From NCBI GenBank assembly GCA_045586185.1, contig JAZMZV010000029.1, forward strand, positions 8,975 to 72,974: a stretch of DNA of 64,000 bases, written 5' to 3'. Of this stretch, positions 1 to 7,865 are shown one piece after another (positions within the stretch are counted from its first letter, which is position 1; every line of letters starts with the position of its first letter). Origin of the DNA: RUG11551 sp045586185. Its GTDB lineage: Bacteria; Planctomycetota; Planctomycetia; Pirellulales; Thermoguttaceae. The notes beneath the pieces were generated by a model. That model was not told the DNA's origin, searched no databases, and saw only the letters and a program-made list of their open reading frames with translations. Both the position numbers and the translations under genes were made by a program.

Positions 1-1
1 T

Positions 2-214
2 ATCGCTGCAGGACGCTGTCTGTGTTTACTCCCAAACTTAAAATCGGGCAGTATTTTCGGCGTTGAACGAACGTACAACCTTGAAGCTCTTATGCAGCTT
101 GTCCGCGACGCGGAAACGTGGCAAACAATCACGTTCACGCACTACAGCAACGGCGGACAAATATCGGCGTCGTTTGACTGCGAAGGTATGTACGACCATA
201 GACCTTGGGCTTGA
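2..214 (+). CDS. Phage protein upstream of portal, C-terminal part only
   Basis: The frame is open from the window edge for 70 codons and stops with TGA at 212-214, which overlaps the portal ATG at 214 (ATGA). The visible residues end in MYDHRPWA. In lambda the small connector gpW lies directly upstream of the portal gene, so position suggests a small head-completion protein, but I see no diagnostic gpW residues. The start lies outside the window. Confidence 0.6.
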   Translation: MAAGRCLCLLPNLKSGSIFGVERTYNLEALMQLVRDAETWQTITFTHYSNGGQISASFDCEGMYDHRPWA

Positions 215-1767
215 TGAGCAACGAAAATAAACTCCTGACGAATGCAACGAAACTATTATCGCAGGAATACAACTCTGCGCTCCCGAACAGGTACGCTTCA
301 AACCCTGTAGGCGTCAACAACTTCGCAACGGACGCTGACAGTCAAATCCAATGGGGCTACGACACAACCGTTGAATGGGGCAGAGAACTTGACCGAAACT
401 CGCCGGAAGTTATCCCTGCCCTGAACGCTCTTGTATCCAGCGTTATTGGAAAAGGCTTTGTCCCGTCGCCCGATACTGGCTCTGACAGGTTAGACAAACG
501 TCTTTACGAAGCGTTTTGCGAGTTCTCGGAAGATAAGTTTCGATTCGACTACAATCACGAGTTTACGTATCAGGAAGCGCAAGAGATTATTTTCCGGTCG
601 GCTGTACGCGACGGCGACGTGTTCGTTCTGCCGATGGCTGGCGGAGCAATTCAAATCGTTGAAAGTCAGTACTGCCGGAATCCAGACGTGCCGGAGCCAA
701 ACAACAACACAAAAGACTTCCTCGGAAAACGAAAAGTCAATGGCGTAACGGTTGGATATTGGTTTGCGGAAAACTTAAATAACCCGCCCAAATACTTTCC
801 GGCTTACGACAACGAAGGATACGCGCTCGTCTGGCAAATTGCATTTCCGAAACGGGCTGGTCTTTCGCGCGGAGTTTCAACCCTCAACTCTGTACGCGAT
901 ACGGCGCAAATGCAAACGGATTGCAAATTGGCTACGCTGTACAAAGCGAAAATCAATTCGATGGTTTGCGTCGTTGAAACTGACCAGCAGAACCCCGTTG
1001 GAAATATCCAGCCCAGAACCCCAGGCGCGCCAGACAGAGCGCAAGATTATAAACTCCGACCCGGCGCGACGTTGAGAGCGAACGCCGGAAAGAATATAAA
1101 TTTCTTTCAAGGCAACGTTCCAAACCCTGAATTTTTCCCGCACGTCGAGATGAACAACAGGGAGATTTGCGCTGTGTTGGGCGTCCCGAAAGAATCAGCT
1201 TTCATGGATCCGACAAAGGCGAACTTCTCTGCCCTTCGTCAGTCCATTCAGGACGCCAGACAGATATTTGAATCCTACCAGCAGAAACTTATTGCGCGTT
1301 TCCATCAACCACTTTGGACGCACTTTATACGAACGCTTATCGCGCTCAACCCTTCATTACGTCGGCACGATATAAAAGACCTTTTGCGCTGCCGATTTAA
1401 TCCGCCCCGCTGGAAGTATCTTGAACCGCTTACTGACGCTCAATCGGATACAGAACGAATCCGTAACAGAACGGCGTCTTACTCAATGATTACCAGAGAA
1501 CGGCATGGAGTAAACGCCGATGTTATCGCGGAAGAAACAATACGGGATACGGGATTCTTTATTGAACGCTGCGCGAAGGAAGCTGACCGTCTTTCAAAGT
1601 TAGGCGTTGATGTCTGCTGGCGGGAAATAGCATCAATCGCAACGGCTCCGAGAGGAACGCTCGACCACGACGACCTGATGAATCACAACGATATTCCCAA
1701 CGACGGCGTACCTGGCGGCGGAGAATCAGAAGATAAAACACAAGGAACGGAAAATGTTACTGATTAG
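214..1767 (+). CDS. Phage portal protein (lambda gpB family)
   Basis: This is the dodecameric portal at the capsid vertex through which DNA is packaged and to which the tail connector docks. The 517-residue length, the N-terminal VIPALNALVSSVIGKG stretch, the central DGDVFVLPM segment and the C-terminal domain with repeated Arg-rich turns fit lambda-type portals (Phage_portal_2). An in-frame TTG at 205 would add three residues, but ATG 214 overlaps the previous stop and starts MSNENK, so I prefer it. The C-terminus is acidic and Gly-rich, as is common in this family. The next gene starts at 1754 inside this one, showing translational coupling with the protease. Confidence 0.93.
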   Translation: MSNENKLLTNATKLLSQEYNSALPNRYASNPVGVNNFATDADSQIQWGYDTTVEWGRELDRNSPEVIPALNALVSSVIGKGFVPSPDTGSDRLDKRLYEAFCEFSEDKFRFDYNHEFTYQEAQEIIFRSAVRDGDVFVLPMAGGAIQIVESQYCRNPDVPEPNNNTKDFLGKRKVNGVTVGYWFAENLNNPPKYFPAYDNEGYALVWQIAFPKRAGLSRGVSTLNSVRDTAQMQTDCKLATLYKAKINSMVCVVETDQQNPVGNIQPRTPGAPDRAQDYKLRPGATLRANAGKNINFFQGNVPNPEFFPHVEMNNREICAVLGVPKESAFMDPTKANFSALRQSIQDARQIFESYQQKLIARFHQPLWTHFIRTLIALNPSLRRHDIKDLLRCRFNPPRWKYLEPLTDAQSDTERIRNRTASYSMITRERHGVNADVIAEETIRDTGFFIERCAKEADRLSKLGVDVCWREIASIATAPRGTLDHDDLMNHNDIPNDGVPGGGESEDKTQGTENVTD

Positions 1768-2998
1768 CATACAACCTGACAAGGCGGCTGGCTTTCTTAA
1801 CTTGAAAAACTGCTGTCCTGAAATGACAAAACGGCAAAAGGTTCGCGTTCGCCAGAGTGAGAATCCTGACGTCGTTGTAATTCCCGCTAAAGGGTATGCC
1901 TTTGACGTTGACTGCTGGCAAACAGAATTTGGTCTGGGCTTTTCTTACGAAGGACTTGAACGCCAGATTGATGAAGCTGTATCAATGGGCGCAAAGACTA
2001 TTCTGTTTGATATTTCAACTCCGGGCGGGTATGGAATAGGCGCGGAAAGTTTAACTGACAAAATCTTTTCGTTACGTCAACAGGGAATTAAAACAATCGC
2101 TCAGGTGCATAACCTTTGCTGTTCAGCCGGATACAGATTAGCTTCACAATGCGAACAGATTTACGCTCCATCAGACGCGCTTGTCGGCTGTCTTGGAACT
2201 TACACGGTAGTCTACGACGAATCAAAGCTGTACGAGAAAGAGGGCGTAAAGGCAATCCTTATTTCGTCAGGCGGTATCAAAGGGGTAGGCGCGGCTGGAA
2301 CAGAGATTACTGACGAATACAAAGAAACATTACAGAAACAGGTTAGCGCGCTCAACTCCCGATTCATGGAGGAAGTACGGAGAGGGCGCCCCGACCTAAA
2401 TGAAAAACAAGTCGAAGCCCTGTTTAACGGGGAAACTTGGCTGGGAAAAGAAGCCTTTGAAAAAGGGCTTGTCGATAAGCGCCAAACGCTGGCGCAAACC
2501 ATGAAGTCGTTCACATCAATGGAGGAAACTATGAACGAAGAACACAAAGAAGTTCAGCAAGAAAGCGCAACGTCCGTCGTTGAAAACGCTACCGTTGAAC
2601 AACTGGATTCCTTCAAGTCGGCAACGGCAGATTTCAAACTCGAATGTTTGCGCGCAAAAATGACACTCGAACAGGCGCGTGAAAAATACATTGAATATCT
2701 GGAATCTGAAAACGCTCGACTTACAGAGGAAAAGAAAGAACAGAATTTTACCGCGCCTGCGGAGCAGGACAAGCACGAAGAGATGGAAGATGACAAGGAA
2801 TTGACTCTCCCTGGAAATACTGCTGCGGTCAACACGGCGGGAATTGAAATGGTTAAGACAACCGCTGAAATCGCAAAGGAAATGGCAAAGAAACGCGCTG
2901 CTGACCAGCAAATTTCTTATTCCGACGCGATGTATCAAATCTTGTCTGAAAACCGAGAACTCGCTGAAAAACTTAATCAGGAGGAAAGCAATGGCTAA
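1754..2998 (+). CDS. S49 (SppA/gpC-type) capsid maturation protease with scaffold tail
   Basis: The 414-residue protein has an N-terminal S49 serine-protease domain (about residues 25-250). DISTPGG is the family's substrate-side loop, the CCSAGYRLAS segment holds the likely nucleophile serine, and SSGGIKGVG supplies the likely general-base lysine. In lambda, gpC cleaves scaffold and portal N-termini inside the prohead. Residues after about 255 are highly charged and predicted to be helical, as expected for a scaffold fused to its protease. It overlaps the portal gene by 14 bp. A start at Met24 (1823) is possible, but ATG 1754 with AGGA upstream fits the overlap better. An internal start makes a separate scaffold product (see 2531). 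Confidence 0.9.
   Translation: MLLISIQPDKAAGFLNLKNCCPEMTKRQKVRVRQSENPDVVVIPAKGYAFDVDCWQTEFGLGFSYEGLERQIDEAVSMGAKTILFDISTPGGYGIGAESLTDKIFSLRQQGIKTIAQVHNLCCSAGYRLASQCEQIYAPSDALVGCLGTYTVVYDESKLYEKEGVKAILISSGGIKGVGAAGTEITDEYKETLQKQVSALNSRFMEEVRRGRPDLNEKQVEALFNGETWLGKEAFEKGLVDKRQTLAQTMKSFTSMEETMNEEHKEVQQESATSVVENATVEQLDSFKSATADFKLECLRAKMTLEQAREKYIEYLESENARLTEEKKEQNFTAPAEQDKHEEMEDDKELTLPGNTAAVNTAGIEMVKTTAEIAKEMAKKRAADQQISYSDAMYQILSENRELAEKLNQEESNG
2531..2998 (+). CDS. Nested in-frame scaffold protein (lambda Nu3-like)
   Basis: Within the protease gene, a strong GGAGG at 2521-2525 lies 5 nt before ATG 2531, which is exactly in frame (259 codons from the protease start). Translation from here gives a 155-residue acidic/basic helical protein beginning MNEEHKEVQQ that lacks the protease domain. 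Lambda makes its scaffold Nu3 in the same way from an internal start in gene C. The in-frame Shine-Dalgarno and start are seen directly; the scaffolding role is inferred from this organisation and from the location just before the decoration and major capsid genes. Confidence 0.72.
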   Translation: MNEEHKEVQQESATSVVENATVEQLDSFKSATADFKLECLRAKMTLEQAREKYIEYLESENARLTEEKKEQNFTAPAEQDKHEEMEDDKELTLPGNTAAVNTAGIEMVKTTAEIAKEMAKKRAADQQISYSDAMYQILSENRELAEKLNQEESNG

Positions 2999-3659
2999 AG
3001 CACTTCATCTTTTTGAGAATGGGATTACCGTTGAGGTTCCCGAAAACTGCGTAGAAGGCGCGCGAGTTAAAATTACCGAAGCCTCTACTGTTACTGACGT
3101 TTGGTTCAAGGCGGAATACGCGGGCGCAGATGAAATTGGCGACGGCGTTATTTATCGCCCGTACAAAGACCCCGTGAAAAATCAATGGGTTGGAACGATG
3201 TTCTCGTTCGTTCGACCCGGCACAACCGCTTTTGTCGCCGCTGGCGCGATTACTGCATTCACTACTATTTACGCCGCAGCTAACGGCAAAGTCGCCGTAA
3301 CTGGAAGCGTTATCATCGGAAAAGCTCTTAACGCCGCAGCCGAAAACGGACGAGTTGACGCTCTGTTTAGCGCTGACGTTTCCGCGCAGATTTCCGACCA
3401 AATCAAGGACATTGGCGTTGTGAACTTCACGCTCGAAGACGTTGACGTTCCGAAGTCTGGAACCGCCGCAGTTCCCATTACCGTTTACCCGGAAGGGGCG
3501 GAAGGGGAGTTTACTATCACGTCCGGCACGACCGCGAACGTTTCAGTAACTTCGGCTGGTCTGCTTTCCGGCGACGGCGACGCTAACAGTACTTCAACGA
3601 TTACTGTTACTTGTAACGGAATTTCCCGCACTTGTACCGCGACTGTCAAGGCAGCATAA
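2991..3659 (+). CDS. Capsid decoration protein with C-terminal Ig-like (BIG2-type) domain
   Basis: The 222-residue protein starts at ATG 2991 behind AGGAGGAAAGCA and overlaps the protease gene's stop by 8 bp; the frame extends further upstream, but that start lies inside the protease gene. Residues 1-135 resemble DUF2190-type capsid decoration proteins, with short beta strands and Gly/Ala-rich turns such as KVAVTGSVIIGKALNAA. Residues about 150-222 (PITVYPEGAEGEFTITS, then GISRTCTATV) look like a bacterial Ig-like group 2 domain, often found on phage virions where it may bind host-surface or mucosal glycans. Position D in the lambda order supports decoration. The glycan-binding role is inference. 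Confidence 0.72.
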   Translation: MAKALHLFENGITVEVPENCVEGARVKITEASTVTDVWFKAEYAGADEIGDGVIYRPYKDPVKNQWVGTMFSFVRPGTTAFVAAGAITAFTTIYAAANGKVAVTGSVIIGKALNAAAENGRVDALFSADVSAQISDQIKDIGVVNFTLEDVDVPKSGTAAVPITVYPEGAEGEFTITSGTTANVSVTSAGLLSGDGDANSTSTITVTCNGISRTCTATVKAA

Positions 3660-3678
3660 ATAGGAGGAACAAATTACT

Positions 3679-4698
3679 ATGACTACTTACCCGACTGACG
3701 GACTCGCCAGCGCAAAATCTACGCGCCCCTGCATGATGCTCAATAACAGCGCGCGCACGATTAACGCTTTGAGTTTTCAAAATGATTTCATCGGGCATAT
3801 TCTTTGCCCCGACTTACTCGTCCCCGAACGGTTTGGCGTTTACCCGCAAATCGACGAAACGGAATATTGGAAATCTACCGGACCGTCCCGCTTTGAACGC
3901 GGCGCGTCTGCTCCGCAAAGCGAAATGACCTTCACGGAACGGAACTTCCAAATCCACCGCAAGGCGCAACAGACCCGGTTTGACAACGCCGAAGTCTACT
4001 GGTACTCCGGCTGGTACAACATTCCGGCTTTTCTGCGCGACCGAATCGACTTCCAGATTTCGTACTCGATTGAACAGGAACGCTGCAATTACTGTTTCGC
4101 CGACGCGAACATTGGAACCGCCAACAACGCCGAGACTTATTGGACGACTTCCGCGACTTGCAAACCTATCGACGACGTTCAAAAAATGTCGGACGATATT
4201 TTCGCGAAGGCTGGCGTTCGTCCTAACACGATGGTTGTCTCTCGCGCAGCAATGAAAATGCTGCAAAAGTCAGAACAAATGCAAGACGCTTGCAAAGGTC
4301 AAGGTTCCGGCAACCCGGCTATTGCGCCCAATATGCAAGCTCCCTGGCTGGCGTCTGTTTTTGAACTCGACAGTGTGATTATCGCAGACGTTCCGAACTA
4401 CAACACTGGAACAGGACTGTACCAGAACCTTTACGGCTCGACGAAAGCCCTTCTGTTCTATCGCAACGAAGGCGCTGACATTATGGATCCGCGTCAATGG
4501 TGCCGTCGTCTGTACGCGAACTTTGAACAGGGCGTCGTCCACCCGGCTAAATCCGCGGGAACAAACGCTCTGGCTCACGCCTACTACGAAACTTGGGACG
4601 ACCCGGAAACGCTTGAAACGAAACTTCGCGCTATCTGGTGGGACGAATACATTACCGTCAACAAGAACTGCGCTGGCACGATTAAAATTACTGCCTGA
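3679..4698 (+). CDS. Major capsid protein (lambda gpE family)
   Basis: This 339-residue protein sits in the lambda E position after the decoration gene. Segments consistent with the family include the N-terminal region after a short leader, the FLRDRIDFQISYSIEQERCN helix, PNTMVVSRAAMKML and a C-terminal domain ending YYETWDDPETLE. It should assemble into the icosahedral shell around the scaffold. TAGGAGG lies 12 nt before the ATG, slightly longer spacing than usual. The coding sequence is rich in well-used codons, fitting high expression. No obvious N-terminal delta domain is present, consistent with a separate scaffold. Confidence 0.85.
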   Translation: MTTYPTDGLASAKSTRPCMMLNNSARTINALSFQNDFIGHILCPDLLVPERFGVYPQIDETEYWKSTGPSRFERGASAPQSEMTFTERNFQIHRKAQQTRFDNAEVYWYSGWYNIPAFLRDRIDFQISYSIEQERCNYCFADANIGTANNAETYWTTSATCKPIDDVQKMSDDIFAKAGVRPNTMVVSRAAMKMLQKSEQMQDACKGQGSGNPAIAPNMQAPWLASVFELDSVIIADVPNYNTGTGLYQNLYGSTKALLFYRNEGADIMDPRQWCRRLYANFEQGVVHPAKSAGTNALAHAYYETWDDPETLETKLRAIWWDEYITVNKNCAGTIKITA

Positions 4699-4703
4699 TA
4701 AAA

Positions 4704-5066
4704 ATGGTATCCCGCTTACCGAGTTATTCTGACGATGCAGGTCTCCTTTTCGACGGGGTAGGAGAGGCTTTCTCTCTTACTACCGTCGATGGGCTGCGCG
4801 TTGACTTTTACGGATTTTATCTTCCGTACATGAACAACGGCTCAACAGTCAACAAAGTTGGCAAAGGCGAATCGTGGCACGACAGAATAGCCGTAGCGGA
4901 AAAAGACGCGCCTGTATTCAGTACAGGCGATATTGTAGCAAACGAAGAAAGAGGTCGTTTCGTTATTCAAAACCACCCGCGCCCGCACTTGGGTATTATC
5001 TGGCTGGAATTGAGTAAAGCGACCGTCAATCATGGCGGACGAAGGGGAATGTACGATCCGGGCTAA
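4704..5066 (+). CDS. Head-tail connector candidate
   Basis: A 120-residue protein predicted to be mostly beta strand, beginning MVSRLPSYSDD and containing the paired segments KDAPVFSTGDIVANEERGR and FVIQNHPRPHLGIIWLEL. I do not recognise the family from sequence. It occupies the lambda FII/head-completion slot between the major capsid gene and the tail-completion genes, and the next start is 3 bp after its stop, so it is probably translated with them. A connector or stopper role is inferred from synteny only. Confidence 0.55.
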   Translation: MVSRLPSYSDDAGLLFDGVGEAFSLTTVDGLRVDFYGFYLPYMNNGSTVNKVGKGESWHDRIAVAEKDAPVFSTGDIVANEERGRFVIQNHPRPHLGIIWLELSKATVNHGGRRGMYDPG

Positions 5067-5068
5067 AA

Positions 5069-5608
5069 ATGAAATTTGAACTCCAAGATTCATTTACGAA
5101 CATTGCCTACGACGCGGTAATAAATTCTCTTGCCGACAGTTCAACGTTTCGGGAACTATGCGGAACCGAGAGCGAGAACAAGACAAGAGAGAGAATCCAC
5201 GTTGACACGTTCGCTATTGCCCCCATTTTTGGCGACGAATACGTCAAAGGCGAGATTGAGAAAATCCTCCCTTGCGCGGTTATTTGCACGTCCGGCTATG
5301 GAAGCTCGTTTGGCAGAGAGGAAAGTGGAAGAGGAAATTTTCACGCGACTGGCAGGATTGCCGTTTCAATTTACATTCCAGTTCCACAAGAGTTCGTTGT
5401 CAAAGCCGAGGTTACGCCGGAAGGGATTAGAATAATCGAATCAATCGCCGGAAAGATTGTGATGGAAATGGAACGGCTGACGAAGATAACCGGAAAACAG
5501 TACCTTGTTTTTGAGAGTTGCCGACTAACCGGAACGGCAGTCAACCCGCCAGAACAACAGGTAAATGCCGGAACTATAGCCGTTGTAGATATGGAGTTTA
5601 ATTACTAA
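5069..5608 (+). CDS. Tail terminator/completion candidate
   Basis: A 179-residue protein with an N-terminal helical part (MKFELQDSFTNIAYDAVINSL), a central beta region (IAVSIYIPVP) and a C-terminal strand pattern ending TIAVVDMEFNY. Phage tail terminators often end in such a strand, and the gene lies in the lambda Z/U region. It overlaps the next gene at 5608. I cannot assign it to a named family by eye, so a terminator-type role is inference from position and predicted secondary structure. Confidence 0.5.
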   Translation: MKFELQDSFTNIAYDAVINSLADSSTFRELCGTESENKTRERIHVDTFAIAPIFGDEYVKGEIEKILPCAVICTSGYGSSFGREESGRGNFHATGRIAVSIYIPVPQEFVVKAEVTPEGIRIIESIAGKIVMEMERLTKITGKQYLVFESCRLTGTAVNPPEQQVNAGTIAVVDMEFNY

Positions 5609-6162
5609 TGGCAATTTTTACGTGTACGTGCAATTCCACTTGGGTATCCCGCAGAGGCGGAGTTAGTCAATGGAACAAAGCTTTTGGAGAAGCAACGCTA
5701 GAAGCGTGCAGACTTTGGCATAGCGAATATCTGCCACTCCACATGACAACAGAGGCGTACACAAGATACGAGAACCCTGAATCGACGCCGTATTACGTAA
5801 CCGCGTTTAGAGGGTATGAATGGCGAGATGAAAGTTATACCCGCTGGAAAAGAAAACGCTGGAAACACGAAAACCCGTTGCAGTTTTCCGGGAAAGCAAA
5901 AATGGATACACAGGCAAGTCCCCATTTTAGCTGGAAGAAAAGCCAGAAAGACGGGTCGATTGAAGCAAAGGTTACGTTCGGCATTGGAAATGCTGACAGA
6001 GGCGTACCGGGAAACGAACTTGGAATCAAGACTACATCAACCAGAATTACAAGCAATCAAATTCGAGAAGAATTTACCGCCGTTAGCCACGAGGAAGTCG
6101 AAGCTATGGCGCGCGCAGTTGAAAATAAACTCGATAAAGAAATCAACAAGGTTATGATTTAA
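5608..6162 (+). CDS. Minor tail/tail-completion protein candidate
   Basis: A 184-residue basic protein with many Trp, Arg and Lys residues (YTRWKRKRWKHENP) and a helical C-terminus (HEEVEAMARAVENKLDKEINKVM). Basic proteins of this size before the tube gene are often HK97 gp10- or lambda Z-like tail-completion proteins; the similarity here is one of size and position, not a confident motif match. It starts on the last base of the preceding stop codon and ends 15 bp before the tail tube gene. Confidence 0.5.
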   Translation: MAIFTCTCNSTWVSRRGGVSQWNKAFGEATLEACRLWHSEYLPLHMTTEAYTRYENPESTPYYVTAFRGYEWRDESYTRWKRKRWKHENPLQFSGKAKMDTQASPHFSWKKSQKDGSIEAKVTFGIGNADRGVPGNELGIKTTSTRITSNQIREEFTAVSHEEVEAMARAVENKLDKEINKVMI

Positions 6163-6177
6163 TAGCGGAGGAACCAA

Positions 6178-7050
6178 ATGGCTATTTATACAATTCACGG
6201 TTTTAAGATTGGAAGCGCGGTTATTGGCGGGACAAGTTCGCAAGGACTGACCAATAACTTCACAATCCGAAACGAAGCGACTTCCGGTCGCGCCTATCCC
6301 GCCAACGTCGGCATTACTGGCGTCCGACCGGAAATTGATATTACAAGTACGTCAATCGAAGACGTACTGAACGCTATGAGCTTTGAAGGGGCGAAGATTT
6401 CCAGTCAGAACTCTGTTACCATTTACGCCCAGCAGTTCAAAGACGGAGGAACGCGAGAAACTTCCGGGCATTATCAGCTTTCGTCTGCTAATGGACTTTG
6501 TTATATTGATTCGATTTCGTGGCGTCAGGGAGATAACGCAACGGTGTCTTTCAAGAGCGTTCTGATTCCAGACAGCAGCAACAACCCACCCTACACAATG
6601 GCGGCGGCAAGTTCGCTCCCTGCGCTCCCCGCGGCAGACGACCTTTGGAGCGTAACCGGAGTAACCTTCAACGAAGTTGCATTGACCGGCTTTACTGGCG
6701 TAACTGTCAACGCTGGAATTACCCTTGTTTACGAAGAGGTGGAAGGAAACTACTTCCCCACAATCGTTGCGATTCAGGAGTACAAGCCGACAATTTCAAT
6801 CGACGGAAACTTTAGTACGTCCCTGTTTAAAGCATTGGACGCCGATGTCGCCTCTGGTACAATCTCGTTCTCGAAGCGGGACGAGGGACCGGCTTACACG
6901 GACGATACAATCACACTGGGATTTTACGGTTTGGGTCGTTCATCTGACGGATTCAACGGCTCCGGCAACGCTATCGCAACGGCGAAGTTTGATATTGAAT
7001 GTTGCACGGACGGAACTAACCACCCGATTTATATTGTTCCTGGCGAGTAA
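6178..7050 (+). CDS. Major tail (tube) protein
   Basis: A 290-residue beta-rich protein preceded by GCGGAGGAACCAA, a strong ribosome site suited to a highly expressed structural protein. It begins MAIYTIHGFKIGSAVIGG and contains repeated strand-turn segments and an internal WSVTGVTFNEVALTGFTGVTV stretch. Its place between completion genes and the frameshifted chaperone is the lambda gpV slot. Tube subunits stack as hexameric rings around the tape measure. The assignment rests mainly on gene order, ribosome-site strength and composition. Confidence 0.65.
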   Translation: MAIYTIHGFKIGSAVIGGTSSQGLTNNFTIRNEATSGRAYPANVGITGVRPEIDITSTSIEDVLNAMSFEGAKISSQNSVTIYAQQFKDGGTRETSGHYQLSSANGLCYIDSISWRQGDNATVSFKSVLIPDSSNNPPYTMAAASSLPALPAADDLWSVTGVTFNEVALTGFTGVTVNAGITLVYEEVEGNYFPTIVAIQEYKPTISIDGNFSTSLFKALDADVASGTISFSKRDEGPAYTDDTITLGFYGLGRSSDGFNGSGNAIATAKFDIECCTDGTNHPIYIVPGE

Positions 7051-7077
7051 CGCCAATAGCCAAAAAGGAGACCGAAA

Positions 7078-7809
7078 ATGACGCAATTTATGTATTGTAT
7101 TCCCGGAGAGAAAGCAAGCTCAAACATTAAAGTCAGAGAGTTGTTTATCGATAAGGGAATTGAATACGCCTACAAGGAGGGCGCGAAGTATCAAATAACT
7201 CCCGTCAATAACACGCCAGCAGACTGTCCCGGACTAATCGTCCAGGCAGACGGCGGCTTTGCAACGTGCCGATACAATCCAGACGAACAGGAATGGGGAC
7301 GGATCGAAGGTACTGACTGCTATGTTGGCAAGTGGAAATCGGACGTTTTCAAGCCAGAGGATTTGGTTCGCAAAGAAACAATCGAAGGGTATTACCTGAA
7401 ACTCCGAGACGGCAACGACTGGATTATTCCGGTCGCTCGGTTCAATATGAGCGAGGACAATACAGGCTGCCTGAAACATTCACTCGCGCTGGATAAAAAC
7501 GGGAAGATGATTAAAGGCGCCCTCCCTCCGCGTCAGGAAAAACTTTCAGAAATTGCCGGGGATTTACTCGACAAGATTCTGAACTACGAGGGGAAGATTG
7601 ACGAGCAGTACGGCGAGAATTATCCGTTTGACATTTTGGCGGGAAACTACCGGATTTGGAAAGCGGAAGTTGCGCTCTTGCAGTTGTGGTATTTTGAGGA
7701 CGACTACGAGAAAAACATAATCCTGTTTTTCATTGACGCGCCGGGATTTGCAGAGCTAAAAAAAAAGGAATTAGAAAGCTCCAATTCCAACGCTGGGAAA
7801 AAGGACTGA
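7078..7809 (+). CDS. Tail assembly chaperone, short (G-like) product
   Basis: A 243-residue acidic protein behind AAGGAGACCGAAA. The C-terminal half is helical and rich in aromatic and acidic residues (LLQLWYFEDDYEKNIILFF). It lies immediately upstream of the tape measure gene, where lambda encodes gpG/gpGT. The frame ends KKKELESSNSNAGKKD, and a nine-A run near its end provides a -1 slippery site (see 7758). It is somewhat longer than lambda gpG. It is probably a chaperone that coats the tape measure before tube polymerisation. Confidence 0.72.
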   Translation: MTQFMYCIPGEKASSNIKVRELFIDKGIEYAYKEGAKYQITPVNNTPADCPGLIVQADGGFATCRYNPDEQEWGRIEGTDCYVGKWKSDVFKPEDLVRKETIEGYYLKLRDGNDWIIPVARFNMSEDNTGCLKHSLALDKNGKMIKGALPPRQEKLSEIAGDLLDKILNYEGKIDEQYGENYPFDILAGNYRIWKAEVALLQLWYFEDDYEKNIILFFIDAPGFAELKKKELESSNSNAGKKD

Positions 7810-7865
7810 TTCGATATAATCCGACGATGGCGGACATAAAATATTATTTTCAGAGGACTGAATAA
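7758..7865 (+). other. Programmed -1 frameshift site and GT-type extension
   Basis: A9 at 7758-7766 followed by GG gives the heptamer A AAA AAG in the zero frame of the chaperone gene. Slipping back one base on the last codon opens a -1 frame that runs without a stop from 7764 through 33 further codons (ending YYFQRTE) and stops at TAA 7863-7865, sharing its last A with the tape measure ATG (TAATG). An extension ending exactly at the tape measure start is what G/GT-type tail chaperones show. Slippage efficiency cannot be judged from sequence. Confidence 0.8.

Noticed and set aside
205..213. TTG 205 as the portal start
   Set aside because: ATG 214 overlaps the upstream stop and gives a normal N-terminus; the TTG adds only three residues.
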